Origin: Corynebacterium amycolatum SK46
Lineage (GTDB): Bacteria; Actinomycetota; Actinomycetes; Mycobacteriales; Mycobacteriaceae
Assembly: GCF_000173655.1 (NCBI RefSeq)
Contig: NZ_ABZU01000006.1
Coordinates: forward strand, 62,001-126,000
Direction: 5' to 3'
DNA: 64,000 bases
Positions 62,505 to 64,000 of this stretch are shown piece by piece; the first letter of the stretch is position 1, and every line of letters starts with the position of its first letter. The notes beneath the pieces are model-generated. The model was not told where the DNA came from. It worked only from the letters and a program-made list of their open reading frames with translations, and made no database searches. Both the position numbers and the translations under genes were made by a program.

Positions 62505-62843
62505 CTATCTCCCGTCCGCGTGACCGATATCCAGGATACGTCGCAGCTCAGCAAATACCTCAGGGCGTACCTCATGGGTTACCACCCGTCCACTCTTAGA
62601 CCTAGTTAGCAGCCCGGCATCCGCCATGGTCTTTAAATGATGCGACACCGTCGGCTGACTAAGCCCAGAAACAGCGGCCAGCTCCCCCACGGTCATCGGA
62701 CTACAGCCAGCGGCAGCGAGCTGAGACAAAATTTGCAGGCGCGCCGGTTGCGCCAGCGCTTTGAAGAGCGTTGCCGCAGCCTGCGCTTCCGCCGCGTCGA
62801 GAGGCCGACCGCCAAGTGCACAGCATTCTGAGATTTCGTCCAT
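62505..62843 (-). CDS. arsR: ArsR/SmtB family arsenical repressor
   Basis: A 112-residue winged-helix repressor. The recognition helix region is MTVGELAAVSGLSQPTVSHHLKTM. Cys7-Cys8 (SECCALGG) and Cys47 (AAGCSPM) have the same 39-residue spacing as the Cys15-Cys16/Cys55 As(III) site of C. glutamicum ArsR. It is divergent from acr3 with a shared 70-bp operator region, so arsenite should relieve repression of both. ATG 62843; the longer open frame antisense to acr3 is not real. Confidence 0.93.
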   Translation of the reverse strand: MDEISECCALGGRPLDAAEAQAAATLFKALAQPARLQILSQLAAAGCSPMTVGELAAVSGLSQPTVSHHLKTMADAGLLTRSKSGRVVTHEVRPEVFAELRRILDIGHADGR

Positions 62844-62882
62844 ACCTGTTGAGGCTACACGGTCCCCTCTAAATATATTGAC

Positions 62883-62901
62883 AATCATCGATATATTGAT
62901 T
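62883..62901. promoter_or_regulatory. Probable ArsR operator
   Basis: AATCA (62883-62887) and TGATT (62897-62901) form an inverted repeat. A direct repeat ATATATTGA (62873-62881 and 62891-62899) overlaps it at an 18-bp step. Both lie between the divergent arsR and acr3 starts. Confidence 0.6.
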
Positions 62902-62913
62902 ACACCGGAAACT

Positions 62914-63981
62914 ATGACACAGACTACAAAGTCACTCAGCTTCCTAGATCGCTTCTTGCCGCTATGGATTGCAGCTGCAATGGCAATTGGCCTCATTCTG
63001 GGCAAAATTACACCGTCACTTGTGGACTGGCTGGCCGAGGCAAAAATTGCGACAATTTCCGTACCAATCGCCATCGGCTTGCTGGTCATGATGTACCCAC
63101 CGCTCGCAAAGGTTCGATACGACAAAACGGGCAAAATTTTGACATCCAGGAAGCTGATGGGCATCACAGTCTTCCTCAATTGGATTCTCGGCCCCGCACT
63201 GATGTTCACCCTTGCCTGGATATTCCTCAGTGATAGTCCAGAACTGCGCACTGGCGTGATCATCGTCGGTCTCGCCCGCTGCATTGCAATGGTTTTGGTC
63301 TGGAACGACCTATCTTGCGGCGATACTGAAGTCGCTGCCGTATTGGTGGCCGTAAACTCGCTATTTCAAATTTTCATGTTCGGCGCTCTAGGGTGGTTCT
63401 ACCTGCAGATTCTGCCCTCCTGGTTGGGACTGGAAACCACTTCCGCCTCCTTTTCTTTTTGGGCAATCACACTATCCGTAGTGGTATTCCTCGGTATTCC
63501 ACTTCTGGCTGGCGCGGCATCACGCATAATTGGTGAACGCACCCGTGGTCGCGACTGGTATGAAAATGAGTACTTGCCCAAAATCTCACCATTGGCACTT
63601 GCCGGCCTTCTATACACAATCGTGTTGCTCTTTGCGCTTCAGTCACAGCAGATTCTTGAGAATCCCTGGACCGTTGCGAAAGTGGCACTACCACTAGTGA
63701 TCTACTTCCTCGCCATGTTCGCGATCGCTCTCGCTTCGGCCAAGGCCGCGGGCATGAACTACGCAACCTCCGCATCGATTGCCTTTACGGCCGCCGGAAA
63801 TAACTTCGAGTTGGCAATTGCGGTTGCGGTTGGCACCTTCGGCCCATTGTCCCAGCAAGCACTTGCGGGAACGATTGGACCACTTATTGAAGTACCCGTA
63901 CTCGTTGCACTTGTCTACGTCACCCGCTGGCTCAGGCCACGCCTATTCCCCAATGACCTTTCCGTACCGGACAAACTATAG
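62914..63981 (+). CDS. acr3: Arsenite efflux permease Acr3
   Basis: Ten-span carrier that expels arsenite. Hallmarks: the conserved Cys in VGLARCIAMVLVWNDLSCGD, RKLMGITVFLNWILGP, and the conserved Glu in FTAAGNNFELAIAVAVGTFG. 355 residues, normal for the Acr3 family. ATG 62914 lies 70 bp from the divergent arsR start. A new start codon with AAAGGA upstream follows 15 bp after the stop. Confidence 0.95.
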   Translation: MTQTTKSLSFLDRFLPLWIAAAMAIGLILGKITPSLVDWLAEAKIATISVPIAIGLLVMMYPPLAKVRYDKTGKILTSRKLMGITVFLNWILGPALMFTLAWIFLSDSPELRTGVIIVGLARCIAMVLVWNDLSCGDTEVAAVLVAVNSLFQIFMFGALGWFYLQILPSWLGLETTSASFSFWAITLSVVVFLGIPLLAGAASRIIGERTRGRDWYENEYLPKISPLALAGLLYTIVLLFALQSQQILENPWTVAKVALPLVIYFLAMFAIALASAKAAGMNYATSASIAFTAAGNNFELAIAVAVGTFGPLSQQALAGTIGPLIEVPVLVALVYVTRWLRPRLFPNDLSVPDKL

Positions 63982-63996
63982 AAAAAGGATTCTGAA

Positions 63997-64000
63997 ATGA
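63997..64000 (+). CDS. Start of the next gene (only the start codon is in the window)
   Basis: ATG at 63997-63999 is preceded by AAAAAGGA at suitable spacing, 15 bp after acr3. In arsenic operons the next gene is often an arsenate reductase, but nothing of the protein is visible. Confidence 0.5.

Overview
The window is a piece of an actinobacterial chromosome that reads as Corynebacterium. The evidence is gene content: mycothiol S-conjugate amidase, long GapB-type GAPDH, a short-chain UppS next to an aromatic DAHP synthase, DUF501/FtsB/eno/LpqU/MazG/Mfd in the order shared by corynebacteria and mycobacteria, HisN, FtsEX and an FMN-riboswitch PnuX/RibM. Many genes have a TANNNT hexamer 6-7 nt before the start codon, which points to leaderless transcripts. 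Assignment to genus is inference; no 16S gene is present.

Layout. 1-6.6 kb: uppS (cut by the window edge), aroF with an aromatic-rich leader peptide and attenuator, a small membrane protein, mca, a DUF4307-like protein, greA, an alpha/beta hydrolase, a Bax inhibitor-1 protein. 6.8-8.9 kb: an acidic DUF5709-like protein, gabD2, a tRNA with a UAA anticodon. 8.9-19 kb, almost all minus strand: ppx2, DUF501, ftsB, eno, lpqU-like transglycosylase, mazG, mfd, tetR. 19.1-23.3 kb, plus strand: tRNA-Gln, glmU, prs, rplY, pth (frameshifted).

23.3-44.5 kb is an inserted island. It is visibly more G+C-rich than its surroundings, is bounded by an exact 71-bp direct repeat (23314-23384 and 44415-44485), and sits between pth and gapB, which are neighbours in other corynebacteria. 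All cargo genes lie on the minus strand and read as one operon behind a DtxR-type iron box: an ECF S component; a single polypeptide carrying two ECF ATPases and an EcfT domain; a fatty-acyl-AMP-ligase-like starter enzyme; a 2105-residue NRPS (CP-Cy-A-PCP-Cy-PCP-TE) whose ten A-domain code residues spell the canonical cysteine code; a saccharopine-dehydrogenase-like reductase; a DrrA-type ATPase with two ABC-2 permeases; a methyltransferase; and a YbtPQ/IrtAB-like pair of ABC half-transporters. The module order equals yersiniabactin HMWP2 plus a thioesterase, so the predicted product is an acyl-bis-thiazoline metallophore. No salicylate synthase is present, so the starter acid is unknown. A decayed IS110-family transposase lies at the right end. 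This island is the best candidate for an undescribed system.

44.5-64 kb returns to the chromosomal backbone: gapB, a Cof-type HAD phosphatase, prfC, a FUSC membrane protein, a coiled-coil protein, ribM under an FMN riboswitch, a YwiC-like protein, a MinD/ParA-like ATPase, a hydroxyisobutyryl-CoA hydrolase-like protein, ppk2, ftsX, ftsE, a 13E12-type HNH endonuclease, prfB, an inositol-phosphatase-family protein, hisN, and a divergent arsenic locus (arsR / acr3) whose next gene starts at the last bases of the window.
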